Source of the DNA: Phialocephala subalpina
Taxonomy: Eukaryota > Ascomycota > Leotiomycetes > Helotiales > Mollisiaceae
DNA length: 64,000 nt
NCBI GenBank assembly: GCA_900073065.1
Contig: FJOG01000084.1
Span: 39,874-103,873 of the forward strand
Direction: 5' to 3'
Both the position numbers and the translations under genes were made by a program. How positions within the stretch are numbered: the first letter of the stretch is position 1; every line of letters begins with the position of its first letter. Below, one piece after another: positions 12,315 through 23,399 of the stretch. Under the pieces are notes generated by a model. It was not told the DNA's origin, ran no database searches, and worked only from the letters and a program-made list of their open reading frames with translations.

Positions 12315-12840
12315 AGTTGACTGAGCCGAGGGTGATTAGCGCCTGAGCAAAAGCAGCAAGCTTACTAACCAAAAGCGAAGTGCAAGAGAGAGAAAATTAA
12401 TCGATAATACCAATGACTTCTATTCCAAATTCTGACATCAAATTGGACAATTTTAATCAGCGAGAACTTATAATATACTAAAAGAATAATTAGTTAATTT
12501 CTAGAAATATATTCGCTTTTATAATTAATTATATATATAATTAAATATAATATTATAAACTTTCGAAAAGAAAATAAGAATATTATTATACGCATTTAAA
12601 CTAATAATATCTCCAGTAGATTTTACGAGGGGAAATAATATTAATTTATATTAATAAATTCTTTTTTAACTTTTTTTATTTTAATTCTTCGAAGAAATTA
12701 TCGAATTCTAAAGATAAAAAGTATTTTTAAATAAAAGTTAAATATATTTCATTTTCATCGAATTCTTCCGGATTTCTACTTTCATTAATATCTTTTAACT
12801 TTCCTTCGAACTTATTATAGGATACTTTTATTAACCCCGA
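12310..12840 (-). pseudogene. RIP-degraded 3' copy of the first MYND gene and its flank
   Basis: The segment aligns collinearly with 18685-19225. An almost unchanged block at 12419-12460 matches 18779-18820. The equivalent of the last MYND codons lies at about 12616-12640 (ACGAGGGGAAAT against GCGAGGGGAAAC), and the acidic Glu/Asp coding region is recognisable to about 12835. Differences are overwhelmingly C to T and G to A on this copy, the RIP signature. One acidic repeat unit is missing. Beyond 12840 no match to the MYND gene is seen. This is a dead, truncated duplicate. A few positions keep G here where the other copy has A, so both copies have drifted. Confidence 0.85.
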
Positions 12841-14829
12841 AAAAAGAATAAAATTAAAATTATAAAAACGAAGAAAAAAAAGGAAATTAAATAAAATAAG
12901 GAAATAACTTCAAATTAAAATAATACGCGATTATTTTTATTAACTTTACTACTTTTATTATTTTATCTCGTGAAGAGTAATATAAAATCTAATAATATTT
13001 TCGAAATTAGAAAATATTTTTATATCCTTAGTAATTATCCCGAGTATAATTAAAATAATATAAGATTACAAAATATTAATAAGTATTAATACTTATATTC
13101 CAATGTTAATTCGCGTTCAATAGCTCGATTTAATCTAGTGCCCTTATTTTACTTATTCAAAATAAGATAATTTCATTCGATTAATTTATTTATTCGCTAA
13201 AAACCCAATTAATAAAAATACTTATATAATTAATTAATTTAATTTTTATTTTTTAAATAAATATTTCTATTTATTTGTATTTAATAATTCGTTAAATTCG
13301 ATAATTTCCAAAAAATTATATTTTAATTTAATTTTTTATTTTATTTATAATTAATTTTATTTTATTATTAATATTAATAAATATTCGAATTATATAAATT
13401 TCGAATTTTAATTTATCGAATTAATAAATATATTCTAATTAATTAAATTTATTAATAAATTTAAATTATAAAATTATAATTATATATTAATAAAATAATT
13501 AATAATAATATACGAATATATATTTATATTTATTCGAATTAATAAATATTTCGAATATTTTTATTTATTTAATAATAAAAATTAAATTTAATATAAAAAT
13601 ATATTATATTATAAATATTTTNNNNNNNNNNNNNNNNNNNNNNNNNNNNNNNNNNNNNNNNNNNNNNNNNNNNNNNNNNNNNNNNNNNNNNNNNNNNNNN
13701 NNNNNNNNNNNNNNNNNNNNNNNNNNNNNNNNNNNNNNNNNNNNNNNNNNNNNNNNNNNNNNNNNNNNNNNNNNNNNNNNNNNNNNNNNNNNNNNNNNNN
13801 NNNNNNNNNNNNNNNNNNNNNNNNNNNNNNNNNNNNNNNNNNNNNNNNNNNNNNNNNNNNNNNNNNNNNNNNNNNNNNNNNNNNNNNNNNNNNNNNNNNN
13901 NNNNNNNNNNNNNNNNNNNNNNNNNNNNNNNNNNNNNNNNNNNNNNNNNNNNNNNNNNNNNNNNNNNNNNNNNNNNNNNNNNNNNNNNNNNNNNNNNNNN
14001 NNNNNNNNNNNNNNNNNNNNNNNNNNNNNNNNNNNNNNNNNNNNNNNNNNNNNNNNNNNNNNNNNNNNNNNNNNNNNNNNNNNNNNNNNNNNNNNNNNNN
14101 NNNNNNNNNNNNNNNNNNNNNNNNNNNNNNNNNNNNNNNNNNNNNNNNNNNNNNNNNNNNNNNNNNNNNNNNNNNNNNNNNNNNNNNNNNNNNNNNNNNN
14201 NNNNNNNNNNNNNNNNNNNNNNNNNNNNNNNNNNNNNNNNNNNNNNNNNNNNNNNNNNNNNNNNNNNNNNNNNNNNNNNNNNNNNNNNNNNNNNNNNNNN
14301 NNNNNNNNNTTATATATAATAAATTTAATATAATAATTAATTAATTAAGTTAATATATTTCGATTTTATTTATATTATATTTCGAGAATATAAATTAAAA
14401 TATATATTATTTTATATTCTAATTATTATTTAATATAATATAATTATTAATTAATATTATTTTTATTTAATAATATAATAAATAAAATATTCAAATTAAT
14501 TAAATATTAAATGAATTTATTATTATTTATTTGGTATAAGGATTAATATAAACTTTTTGGGAGAGATTAGAAATCGTATTAAAAGTAGGGTTAAAAAGAG
14601 AATAAATAATTTTCCCAAACTTTGATAGGGGTACCAAATATGGCTCTTTGATTAGTCTACTTAAGAAATATTACCGCATATAATAAATACTAAAACTTTA
14701 ATTTACTTATACTCTAAATACTAACGCAACTTTTTATATAAACTATTTTATACTTATAAATAAGTTAAAACTCAATTAGAAGCTTGTATTTTCCAAGTTT
14801 TAAGCTAATCTATTAATTTATTACTACGT
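12841..14829. other. AT-rich RIP-type desert with assembly gap
   Basis: Extremely AT-rich sequence with scattered CpG-containing words and no ORF. It includes a run of unknown bases at 13622-14309. The composition is what RIP makes of transposon DNA, but no domain could be recognised. Confidence 0.7.
13622..14309. other. assembly gap (688 N)
   Basis: Run of N, probably an unresolved repeat inside the AT-rich desert. The true length is unknown. Confidence 0.95.
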
Positions 14830-15210
14830 TATTAATTAATAAGTAGTCTCGCGCGCTGCAAATCGCGATCGCAAAACCTTCTAAGTACGTTTCTGCCTAA
14901 GGCATTAGGCTACTAGACGCTGGAACACTAAAATGCTACTGCCTAAGGCACTAAGGCCACTACCAGAAGCTGGGAACACCAAAATCTTACTACGTAGCTA
15001 CGCAGCTACGCAACTCTTAAGGGCCCTACCTTTAAAGGGTCTCTTCCTATTATAGTAAAGTCAAAGACCTTATAGCCCCCCGCAGGGGCGCCCCTACGAG
15101 GCCTGCGGAGCAATATGCGCGTCGAGTGGAAGAAGAAAAGGGGTCGTCTGCTGGCTCGCTTGTCGAGCCAATAGGCGGACGGGCCCCTTTCTTTCGGAAC
15201 AAGAGAAGCA
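14830..15210. other. GC-rich, hairpin-rich island inside AT desert
   Basis: About 380 bp of balanced to GC-rich sequence interrupts AT-rich DNA on both sides. It holds two diverged copies of a unit of about 50 bp starting CTGCCTAAGGCA (about 14891 and 14940), then a short GTAGCTACGC repeat. A stem CCGCAGG/CCTGCGG lies at 15080-15108. A long imperfect hairpin spans 15137-15190, with outer AAAGGGG/CCCCTTT, middle CGTC/GACG and inner TGGCTCG/CGAGCCA stems around a 5-base loop. No ORF is present. It could be a structured RNA, an end of an unknown element or an insertion that escaped RIP. Confidence 0.55.
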
Positions 15211-16091
15211 TGTTTAATAATATTATATTAATTAAAATATTTTTTATTTATTAAAATTAATTATTTTCGAATTTTAATTTATTTTTTATTTTTTATTATT
15301 TTTTATTAAATAATATAATATAATAAATTATTTTATTTATTCGAATTATTTTTATTTAATAAATATTTATATTAAAATATTAAAATTTTTATTTTATTAT
15401 ATTTATTAATTATTTCAAATTTCATATAATTATTAAATATTTAAAAATATATATATAATTAATTTTTAATTAAAATCGGAATTTTCGTTTTAAATAAATA
15501 TTATTAATAAAAAATTAAAATAATTAATTTTATTAAATAAAAATAATAAAAATAAAAAAATTAAAATATTATATATATAAATAATATTATATAATAAAAT
15601 TTAAATAATATTTATAAAATTGAAATTACTAAAGGAAAATATTATTACTTCAACTAATTAAATGATTGGCTCGCTTCCGATACCGGCTAGCGGTAAGCCT
15701 TGGTAGGACATCGGAGCTTGGCATCCCGAAATTTAAACCCAATCCGGCAAGTCCTCGCCAACGTGGCGTTCGGATATAAGTGTTAATGCCTGTTGATGCC
15801 TTGTGGCCTCATGCCATTTTAACCGTACCCATTATCTTCACCGCTTATTTGCACATCTTTATTGCGTTTACATGTCACAGCTCCCGTGGCACCAACGGCG
15901 AACATCCTTTCATAAACAACTGAATAGCTGGGATTACTCCGCGTTCGTAATATCATTAGCCAAGGAACATGCGATCACCCGCAAAATCCGAGAACTCTGG
16001 CCTTACAACTTCACAGCCTTGCCTGACTTGACGCTCTCGTCCTCTATAAGAACAGGCGATCTGCTCTAAAGTCGAAATAAACTTCCGCAAG
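15211..16091. other. AT-rich block then HET2 upstream region
   Basis: RIP-like AT-rich sequence runs to about 15660, then normal composition resumes. An open frame at 15803-16069 lacks an ATG start and shows no motif. This stretch probably contains the promoter and 5' UTR of the second HET gene. Confidence 0.55.
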
Positions 16092-18499
16092 ATGCTGAAA
16101 GCCTTCAAGAAATTGAAGACCAAATTGGGTAAAGATGATCCGAAAGTCAAGTATCCGGGCGGGGTGTGCGAATACTGTTCCGACGTCTACTGGTCTTCAA
16201 GACTTGCCAACCAAGATCATTGCGCTATATGCCGCATGATCGTCAATATCATGCAACCGCATTATGACGCTCTCGATGCCAATATGAAATACATAGCTCA
16301 AGTACGCATTGACCCCAGGTTTCATCTGAACACAAATTACCGTACACACCCAATGTACAATCAATACCAGCAAGAGCAAAATGACTTGTTATACGGCTAT
16401 GCTGGGTATAGTAACAATGCAGAGGATCAATACGAAGAGCTCCCTATCTTCCGCTCGGAAAAATCCGCCGTGCGGCTGCTTCTAAACGCCGAATGTGAGT
16501 ATCACCAAGATGACATCTTTAATAACTTGACCTAATAGTGCAAACAGCCGGATCTGCACGGGTTTGGGACGAGGATAACCCCCCAGAAATTATCAGCCGG
16601 CATCTGACTAGCGACGTCATGTTTATTTCCCGAGAAGATGTTCCTCCTCAAGGGTTCTTGCGTCCTCGACTGGTGAAAAAGAGTCAGGTCAGCTTTAATC
16701 TGGTGCAAGAATGGCTCAACTGGTGCGATAGAGCCCATGGCAGTGATTGTAGCCATCATCCTTGGGCCACAGTCCCGAACACGCTATCTACACTCCGAGT
16801 GATTGATGTTCAGAATGACTGTCTTGTTATGGCTCCTCCGAACTGCAAATATATTACGTTGAGTTATGTTTGGGGCGCCGGCAAAACTGTAACGCTGCAT
16901 GAGAAAGACATGCCATCTCTGTCAATGCCCGGAAGTCTGGTGGAATACAAGAACGATATGGCACCAACAATCTTAGACGCAATGAAACTTACAAAAGAAA
17001 TCGGACAGCAGTATCTTTGGGTAGATGGTATCTGCATCTTCCAGGACAGCGCAGATAAAGCAATACAGATTGCTGCCATGGATCAGGTCTATTTGAACAG
17101 TATGTTGACCATCGTCGCCGCATCTGGAATTGATTCTAGTGCCGGGCTACCAGGAGTAAGACGAGGCTCCAGACCGAACCACCCCCGACAAGAAGTCACT
17201 TCCGCCAGCGGTGTTCACTTTTTCAAGCCCATGCCAACACCACCAAGTCTCTCTCTCAGCAAATGGAATACACGAGGCTGGTGTTTCCAGGAGAAACTTC
17301 TCTCCAAGCGTTTTCTCGTTTTTAGCGACCAGCAAATGTTCTGGATGTGTCGAAGCGAGCTCTGGTACGAGGATATGTCGGTTCTTGCGATTGAGGAGAT
17401 GGATCATGACACTCGGCTGTTGCAGCCACTCACCATCTCCAAAGACTTTAAGGGAGTGACTCTGCAAGGAGGACGAATTGAGGAATCTGTGGAGCGACGG
17501 AGAGATGGTACTACGAATGTTGTCCGTTCTGGCACCTTTGCTGCATATGCATCTGCGGTACACGATTTCACAGCTAGAGAACTAACTAACTCCAGTGATG
17601 CCTTAAATGCCTTCAGAGGTATTCTGAAAGTCCTGGAACCCCTTTTTAAGTCAGACACTCTGTACGGACTCCCGGAATCTCTTCTCGATGTAGCTCTACT
17701 TTGGCAACCCAGAAATCCTCTGAAAGCCAACCCAAACAGGACCGAGTTCCCCAGCTGGTCGTGGTCCGGATGGATCGGCCCAGTCAGCTATGAGGAGCCA
17801 TACATGATAGATGCGATTTCCACTCGTCCCGTCAAGAAAGAGGAAGCGCCAGAAGAGCGGTTGCGTTCCATGATAAAATGGTATAGAGGTAGTGATACCA
17901 TCGGCAAGTTCGAATTGGTGAACGGATCAGGCTCCGGCATCCGATCAGCACTTAATGAATCCGGAAGGATGCCAAGTACGTGGCTAGAGTATGACAATTC
18001 CCATAAATCTGTCCAGATTACTGCAGCTGCAGGCTCAAACGTCTCTGCCTCCCCCAATCTGCTCGGGTTCTGGACAGAGCGCGCCAGCTTTAGGCTTGAT
18101 CACTACGGTGGCGGGTTGTGTCTCATCTGGTCGGGACTTCGGGCCGACGCGGACCAACCAGGGAGGCATCTCGGCTTCATTGTCCTCACGGACTGGGAGA
18201 TTGCTCCGGGCTCTCCCAGGAGTATGCGTGGTATGGTAGAGTTGATCGTTCTGTCGGAAGCACAGTTCTTTGGCACTCCTGCTGCTGGGCAAGACGCTGC
18301 CGAGGACGCGCATGCAAATATTACGGAGTGGGATTCGACATTGGGCTTCAAGCATGGAGTTTATGAGTTGTACAATATTATGTATGTTCAGGAGATCGAG
18401 AAGGATAGTGTTCTAAGGTATCGGAAGGGGCTGGGGAGGATTTTCAAATGGGCTTGGCATGAAGCATCGCCTAAAAAGGGGTTAGTCGTGCTGGGGTGA
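16092..18499 (+). CDS. HET-domain protein 2
   Basis: The preferred model is join(16092..16494, 16548..18499), 784 residues. The 53-bp intron has GTGAGT and an AACAG acceptor. An alternative AG at 16538 is also in frame and would add three residues. The N-terminus has paired cysteines (CEYC and CAIC), as in HET protein 1. At about residues 233-385 is the HET domain: YITLSYVWGAGK, QQYLWVDGICIFQD and MDQVYLNSMLTIVAASG, followed by WNTRGWCFQEKLLSKRFLVF. The C-terminal part has FPSWSWSGW, another common element of this family. The role is expected in vegetative incompatibility or related immune-like cell death. It is a paralogue in architecture, not a recent duplicate, of the gene at 7.3-9.9 kb. 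Confidence 0.88.
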
Positions 18500-18978
18500 A
18501 ACTGTCTGAGTGGTGGGGCTGATCTTTTGAGACCCCCTCATGTCACAGCCGAGGCAGCGAGGTTTCAACGTCGTTAAATCGACGAGCGACAGGTGATAAT
18601 GTGATTTACGACGTCGTACACTTTCTTGGCACTTAAGATTGCGGAATACTGCTGATGTTGCTCAGCCAGCTCAGGTGAGCTGGCTGAGTCGAGGGTGATT
18701 AGCACCCGAGTAAAAGCGATCATGCCTACCAACCGAATGTGGAACGAAGATTAAAGGATTAGAGTTGAACTACCAACAACTTCTATTCCAAATTCTGACA
18801 TCAAATTGGACAATTTCAATCAACGAAAACTCATAACATGCCAAAAGAGTAACTAGTTAGTTTCCAGAACTGCATTCGCTCCTATGACTGACTACGTATG
18901 CAGCTGGGTATAGCACTGTAAACTTTCGAGAGGAAGACAAGAATACCACCATGCGCATCTAAACCAGCGGCACCTCCT
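18500..18978. other. shared 3' flank of MYND gene 1
   Basis: Non-coding sequence between convergent HET2 and MYND1. From about 18660 it matches the RIP-degraded copy at 12.24-12.62 kb, so it is the parental or sister version of that duplicated segment. No gene is seen. Confidence 0.7.
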
Positions 18979-20612
18979 TCAGATCTTGCGAGGGGAAACA
19001 GCGTTGGTCCATGCCAATAAACCCTTTCTCAACTTCTCCTGCTTCAGCTCTTCGAAGAAGTCGTCGAACTCCGGACACAGAAAGTGCTCCTGGACAAAGG
19101 CCAAGCGTGTTTCGTCTTCATCGAATTCTTCCGGATTTCCATCTTCATCGTATTCTTCCGGATTCTCATCTTCATCGAATTCTTCCGCCTCTCCTCTGAC
19201 CTTATCATAGGATCTGATAAGCTCGTCGATCTTTTCGGCAAAGGCAACCAAAGCCTCGATTTGCTCTGGTGTAACATCCTTGCCATCCTTTCTCACCATA
19301 AGACAAGTCCTCTCCTGGCAAAAGCCTCTGGCGTTCAAGTATATACCGCCCATCGTTGCCGTGATTGTATCCATCTTCTCGCTGTCTCGATCCTTTCCAG
19401 AATTGAAGTCAGTCGTCTCTCGAGGCATGTACGGAGGGACGCGAGGCATGTACCACTTCAGTGGAGCAAATCCCCAATAATTATCGTCCTCTGGATCTTC
19501 AGCCCCGACACTATGCATTAAGAGAACCAATGCCAAATTCTCATAGGGATCGAATGGTGTATCCGGCTTGATCTTAATTCTGCCCAGCTGCGATCGATAG
19601 GAAGTTCCTTTACCAGCAAGCCGAAGCCTAAATGTTCCGAGATGGGAGAGACATCCGCCTGCTTCTCTTTGAAGATCTGGTGATCGCGTCGAACCTCAAC
19701 GTTGCGGTGCTTGCTCTTCTTCATGAAGATCATACCGCCAGAGCAGTTGATCTTTACTCCCTTTACCCAACGAGGCAGGGAACTCTCTCGGATGTATAAC
19801 TGGTTTGGCTTGTCGGACTCGAATCGATTGTTGGAACGGGTCAAGAATTGGAAGGCTCGTCGGAAGTCAGCTAAAGTGACGTTCTCATTTGTGTGGCCAC
19901 TCTCGCCAATATCAGCAAACTGGTCATCCTCATCCTCAGTAGCATGATCGCTCTTTTTGACGGAGAATCTGACGACGACATAGGCACTAAAGAACCTAGA
20001 TTGAAAGACTGATGAAAGTGATCGATCCGTGTTCTCGTATCCAGCGTTCAAGTAACTCAAGCATGCGTTCAGACCCTTCGTCATACCAGTATCGTCCCCG
20101 TAGACCTCGAATCTACTACCCTTACCACGAAGATTATGCATAGAGGTGGGGCGTCCCATGAATTGCGACAGATGCTTGAAAGGCGATTGCCCATCCTCAG
20201 GATCATCACCCCCCTCGTTCTCGGTAGTACACTTCAACCAGAGCAGCTCGGGAACCTGAGACCACTGAGGGAAGATGATGGCGAGCCTGTACTCTGTGGA
20301 GACGTCGTTGTCGCTCTTGTTGTCATCGTTCTTGTTCTTTCCACCCTTCTTGACTTTGTTGCGGTTCTCTTCGTCCTCGGTGTCCTGATCGGTCTCGTTG
20401 TTGTGGAATCTCTCGGTTTCATCACTTTCGTTGCCATCGTTGCCTGTGGTAGGAGGGCCTTTTTTGATGAAGTCGGCGTACTTTTCGCAGAGTAGCTTAT
20501 GCAATGGGCGATCTTTCATCTGGCATTCGACTGAGCAGTAGTGTCCTGACTTGCATTTACTGCAGTTTTTGACTGTCCACTTGTCGCAAACGGTGCACAT
20601 TTGCTGAGCCAT
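18979..20612 (-). CDS. MYND zinc-finger protein 1, interrupted by one frameshift
   Basis: Translation from the ATG at 20612 gives a complete MYND finger at residues 5-41 (CTVC, CSKC, YCSVEC, then HKLLC), an acidic/Lys-rich linker, and a core shared with the three neighbouring paralogues: LAIIFPQWSQVPELLWLK, an LNAGY motif, VTLADFRRAFQFLTRSNNRF and VRKDGKDVTPEQIEALV. The frame breaks at about 19583, after RSW. Homology resumes one frame over, in the right order, and ends at 18979, so a single base appears missing: either a sequencing error or a recent frameshift. The C-terminus carries three 9-residue acidic repeats. An upstream open frame to 20828 exists, but the paralogues all begin next to the MYND finger, which supports 20612. 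MYND fingers usually bind proline-rich peptides; the core after the finger is not a family I can name. Confidence 0.75.
19115..19190 (-). repeat. in-frame 27-bp tandem repeat in MYND gene 1
   Basis: Three near-identical 27-bp units encode EEFDEDENP, EEYDEDGNP and EEFDEDETR. The RIP-degraded copy at 12.3-12.84 kb appears to have one unit fewer, so the array varies in length. Confidence 0.85.
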
Positions 20613-21450
20613 CTTGAGTTGTATGCTTAGGAGTGGTGTTGAAGTTTTGGACGGACCGGGTCTGGACGAGTTGCAGTCAGCGCGCGTGCTAGGGAGCTTG
20701 AATCGAAGCTCTAGGCGTGAAGCGAATGAGAGTACCCTACAAGAATCTGGCGACGTGATATTGCCCTTGGACTCGAAGACTCGAAAGTCAATCGCACGTC
20801 GCGAGAGCAATTCGAGTCTGGCTGTCAAACGGAGCCGCCTGTAGATCGAAATGATTGCCCAGGAAGCTTGTTTGCTAGCCGTGTTTGCTCAAGTAAAAGA
20901 TTGATTCACCTGACGAGATAACCGAGGCTGCTCGTGATGTGCCAAAAAAGCGACACACCAAAGCACTAGAAAGCTGGGGACATTTATCAGGGCCTGGATT
21001 TGTGGACATCGCAGTTGGCGTGTCAAGGTCCCCTCAAGTTCCTTCAAATGGTACTCGAGCTACATTTCAAAGTAATTCACGTTCTGGGAGATTGTATAGC
21101 TTTCATTTCCCACCCTCTGAATTTCCGTGTGTTGCTTTTACTCGACATCATGAGGGCGGTAAAGGACGAGTCGGCCTCAGCTTCAAGTCTTTGTTTGCCC
21201 CAGCTTCACAACGTCACTCGAAATTCAGGCCATCTCACGGATCATCAATTGAGGTGAAGGCGACCCACAGACAAAAATCCATAAATTGTGGGAGGTCAGT
21301 ACCGAAAAACCCACCGCTGTCTATGACTAACTCGGTGCGTAGGCTGGCATCAGCAACAATGTAATCGCATGCACCCCAAATTCACCCAAGTCATCCACGC
21401 CCATACTGTTGAGTCCCTCCCAAATAACTCCACCATGCTGCAGCATCCCC
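20613..21450. other. intergenic between MYND genes 1 and 2
   Basis: Promoter-proximal region of MYND1 followed by the 3' side of MYND2. Plus-strand ORFs here (for example 20939-21364) have no recognisable domain and were left out. Confidence 0.5.
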
Positions 21451-22587
21451 CTATCTCAAATCGATCGTCCGAGGACAAACATCATCAGCCCAACTCTCCA
21501 AATCCTTCGCCTTCTTCTGCTTTACAGCCTCCAAGTCGGGAAACACCATAGCCAGGAAGTTCTTGCGGAAGTGTGCAACTCCTCTTTGATCCTTGTCAAG
21601 TATGTCGGCAGTGTACGATCCCTTGAACAAGTCCTCAATTTGCTTAGGAGTAACGTCCTCTCCATCCTTTCTAGACACAATGTACTCGTTACCGCTGGAC
21701 ATTGGCTTGCTACCCCCAACTGGAATTTGCTTGACTGACACCGCGGAACTCCAATGCCTGGAGATTGGATCGGCAGCTGAGTTGTCGTCGAAGATATTGA
21801 AAGCCCGAATGACCTCGACCAGGTGGTAGCTGTTTTCATGTCCCTTCTTCTCTCGGACCTTGACAGCCTTCATCCATGGGAACGGGTCTCGAAGGAAGTA
21901 CGGATTCGGGCTGGGAGAGTCGAAGTGATTATTATTGCGTGTCAAAGTGTTGAACCCAACTCGCAAGTCGGCCAGGGTGACATTTGCGTAGGTGATTGCA
22001 TCGCGAGTGTGCAATGTTGGATATTGAATCTTGCGAACGACGCAGAACTTGGCAACGATGATATCCCCACGGGATCTGGATTGGTCGTCCATGCGATGAG
22101 GTTGATCGATATCCGTGTACCCTTCGTTGAGGAACGCCAAGCACTCGTTCGGCTCGTGGCTGGCAGGATCCTTCTCCATGAAGATTTGGATTCTGTCGGG
22201 TCGATAGCAAATCCCATCGGGACGAGTCATGAAAGCGGATAAAGCGTCGGTGATCGATTGCTCTTGCGGGTATTCTCCTCTATCGGCATCGAAATCGTGC
22301 TTGACCTTCACACACTTCAACCAGATCAACTCGGGGTGCTTGGATTTGGCAGGGAATCGGATGGCAAGCTTGCAGGTAGTTCGGCCGGACTTGTTCTTCT
22401 CTCCCCAATACTCATTGCCGCTCTTCTCGGATGGTGCGTCGGCTTCAAGGAAGGGTACGAACTTGCTGCAGAGCAATCGGTGGAGAGGGAAGTCTTTTGC
22501 TTGACATTCTGCAGAGCAGTATTGTGTTGACTTGCAGGTTCCGCAATCAAGGCGTCCCCGGTTGTCGCAAACCGCGCAGTTACCCAT
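21451..22587 (-). CDS. MYND zinc-finger protein 2 (intact)
   Basis: A single-exon ORF of 378 residues from an ATG at 22587. The MYND finger fills residues 4-40, with all zinc ligands visible (CAVC, CGTC, YCSAEC, then HRLLC). The core matches MYND proteins 1 and 4: LAIRFPAKSKHPELIWLKC, LAFLNEGYTDID, ANVTLADLRVGFNTLTRNNN and VSRKDGEDVTPKQIEDLF. The linker after the finger is much shorter than in MYND1. No other domain (SET, ankyrin) accompanies the finger, so this is not a SMYD methyltransferase. Its location is probably cytoplasmic or nuclear, as there is no signal peptide or membrane segment. It is co-oriented with the other three family members. Confidence 0.85.
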   Translation of the reverse strand: MGNCAVCDNRGRLDCGTCKSTQYCSAECQAKDFPLHRLLCSKFVPFLEADAPSEKSGNEYWGEKNKSGRTTCKLAIRFPAKSKHPELIWLKCVKVKHDFDADRGEYPQEQSITDALSAFMTRPDGICYRPDRIQIFMEKDPASHEPNECLAFLNEGYTDIDQPHRMDDQSRSRGDIIVAKFCVVRKIQYPTLHTRDAITYANVTLADLRVGFNTLTRNNNHFDSPSPNPYFLRDPFPWMKAVKVREKKGHENSYHLVEVIRAFNIFDDNSAADPISRHWSSAVSVKQIPVGGSKPMSSGNEYIVSRKDGEDVTPKQIEDLFKGSYTADILDKDQRGVAHFRKNFLAMVFPDLEAVKQKKAKDLESWADDVCPRTIDLR

Positions 22588-23399
22588 TTTCGTTGATGAT
22601 ACTCGAAAGTTGTCGAGGCGCGTCTGTGGAGAACTCGAGTCAGTAATGCTTTCCGCAAATATCGAAGCTCTTGTATGCGCTAGCGCTCTGAATCTCGTAA
22701 CTTTGACTGGAAACTCGAGAATGCTAGATCAGCCTATGTGCTGCTGGCTGTAAACGAAGCTCTTGGATCCAGCAACGATCACCTTTGCACCCAAGAAGGT
22801 GAGCCGAGAAAGTCCTGGCAAGATCTGGAGATCGAAAGCCATGAGCTCTTGGATGAGCTGTCAAAGGCTCGAACCAAGATCTACCAGAGACAACAAGGGA
22901 GATCGATGAACTTACTATGTTCCTTGAGGTGACGGATGATCGTGATATTCTTTTGCACTACCTGCGCCTTGTTTTTGTCTCGAGAAGATTGTTTGTGCTC
23001 CGCTTTTGTTGATGGATCGTAGCGAGACACATTATTAAAAGAGCTCAAAGCGGTCAAGCACTATCCACAGAAGACCATGAAAGACACTAAAAGATCAGAC
23101 GAGCAAAGTTGACGAGAAGTAGATAAGCTCGTTTTTTGTAAGGTACGTGACATTGTGTCAATACGGCAGCAACCAAGGCAAGCAGTGGAATATCACAAGC
23201 CAGTGTCGGATCTATCATTCATACCCAATGTGCCTATGCCACTAACGCAATGAAGTACTTTGAATACGCCTGATGGCCATGTTCTGAAGTCTAACCCTCT
23301 CAGGCAGGAGAGAGAAAAAGCGCAACAAGACACCCCATTTCATCACCGAATCCGATCCCAAATCCCCTTCTGATACTGCCGCTGTATGCTCAAAAACAC
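22588..23399. other. intergenic between MYND2 and MYND3
   Basis: Upstream region of MYND2 and downstream region of MYND3. No gene or repeat could be supported. Confidence 0.5.

Noticed and set aside
15803..16069. 88-codon ORF upstream of HET2
   Set aside because: It has no ATG start and no motif, and it cannot be spliced convincingly to HET2.
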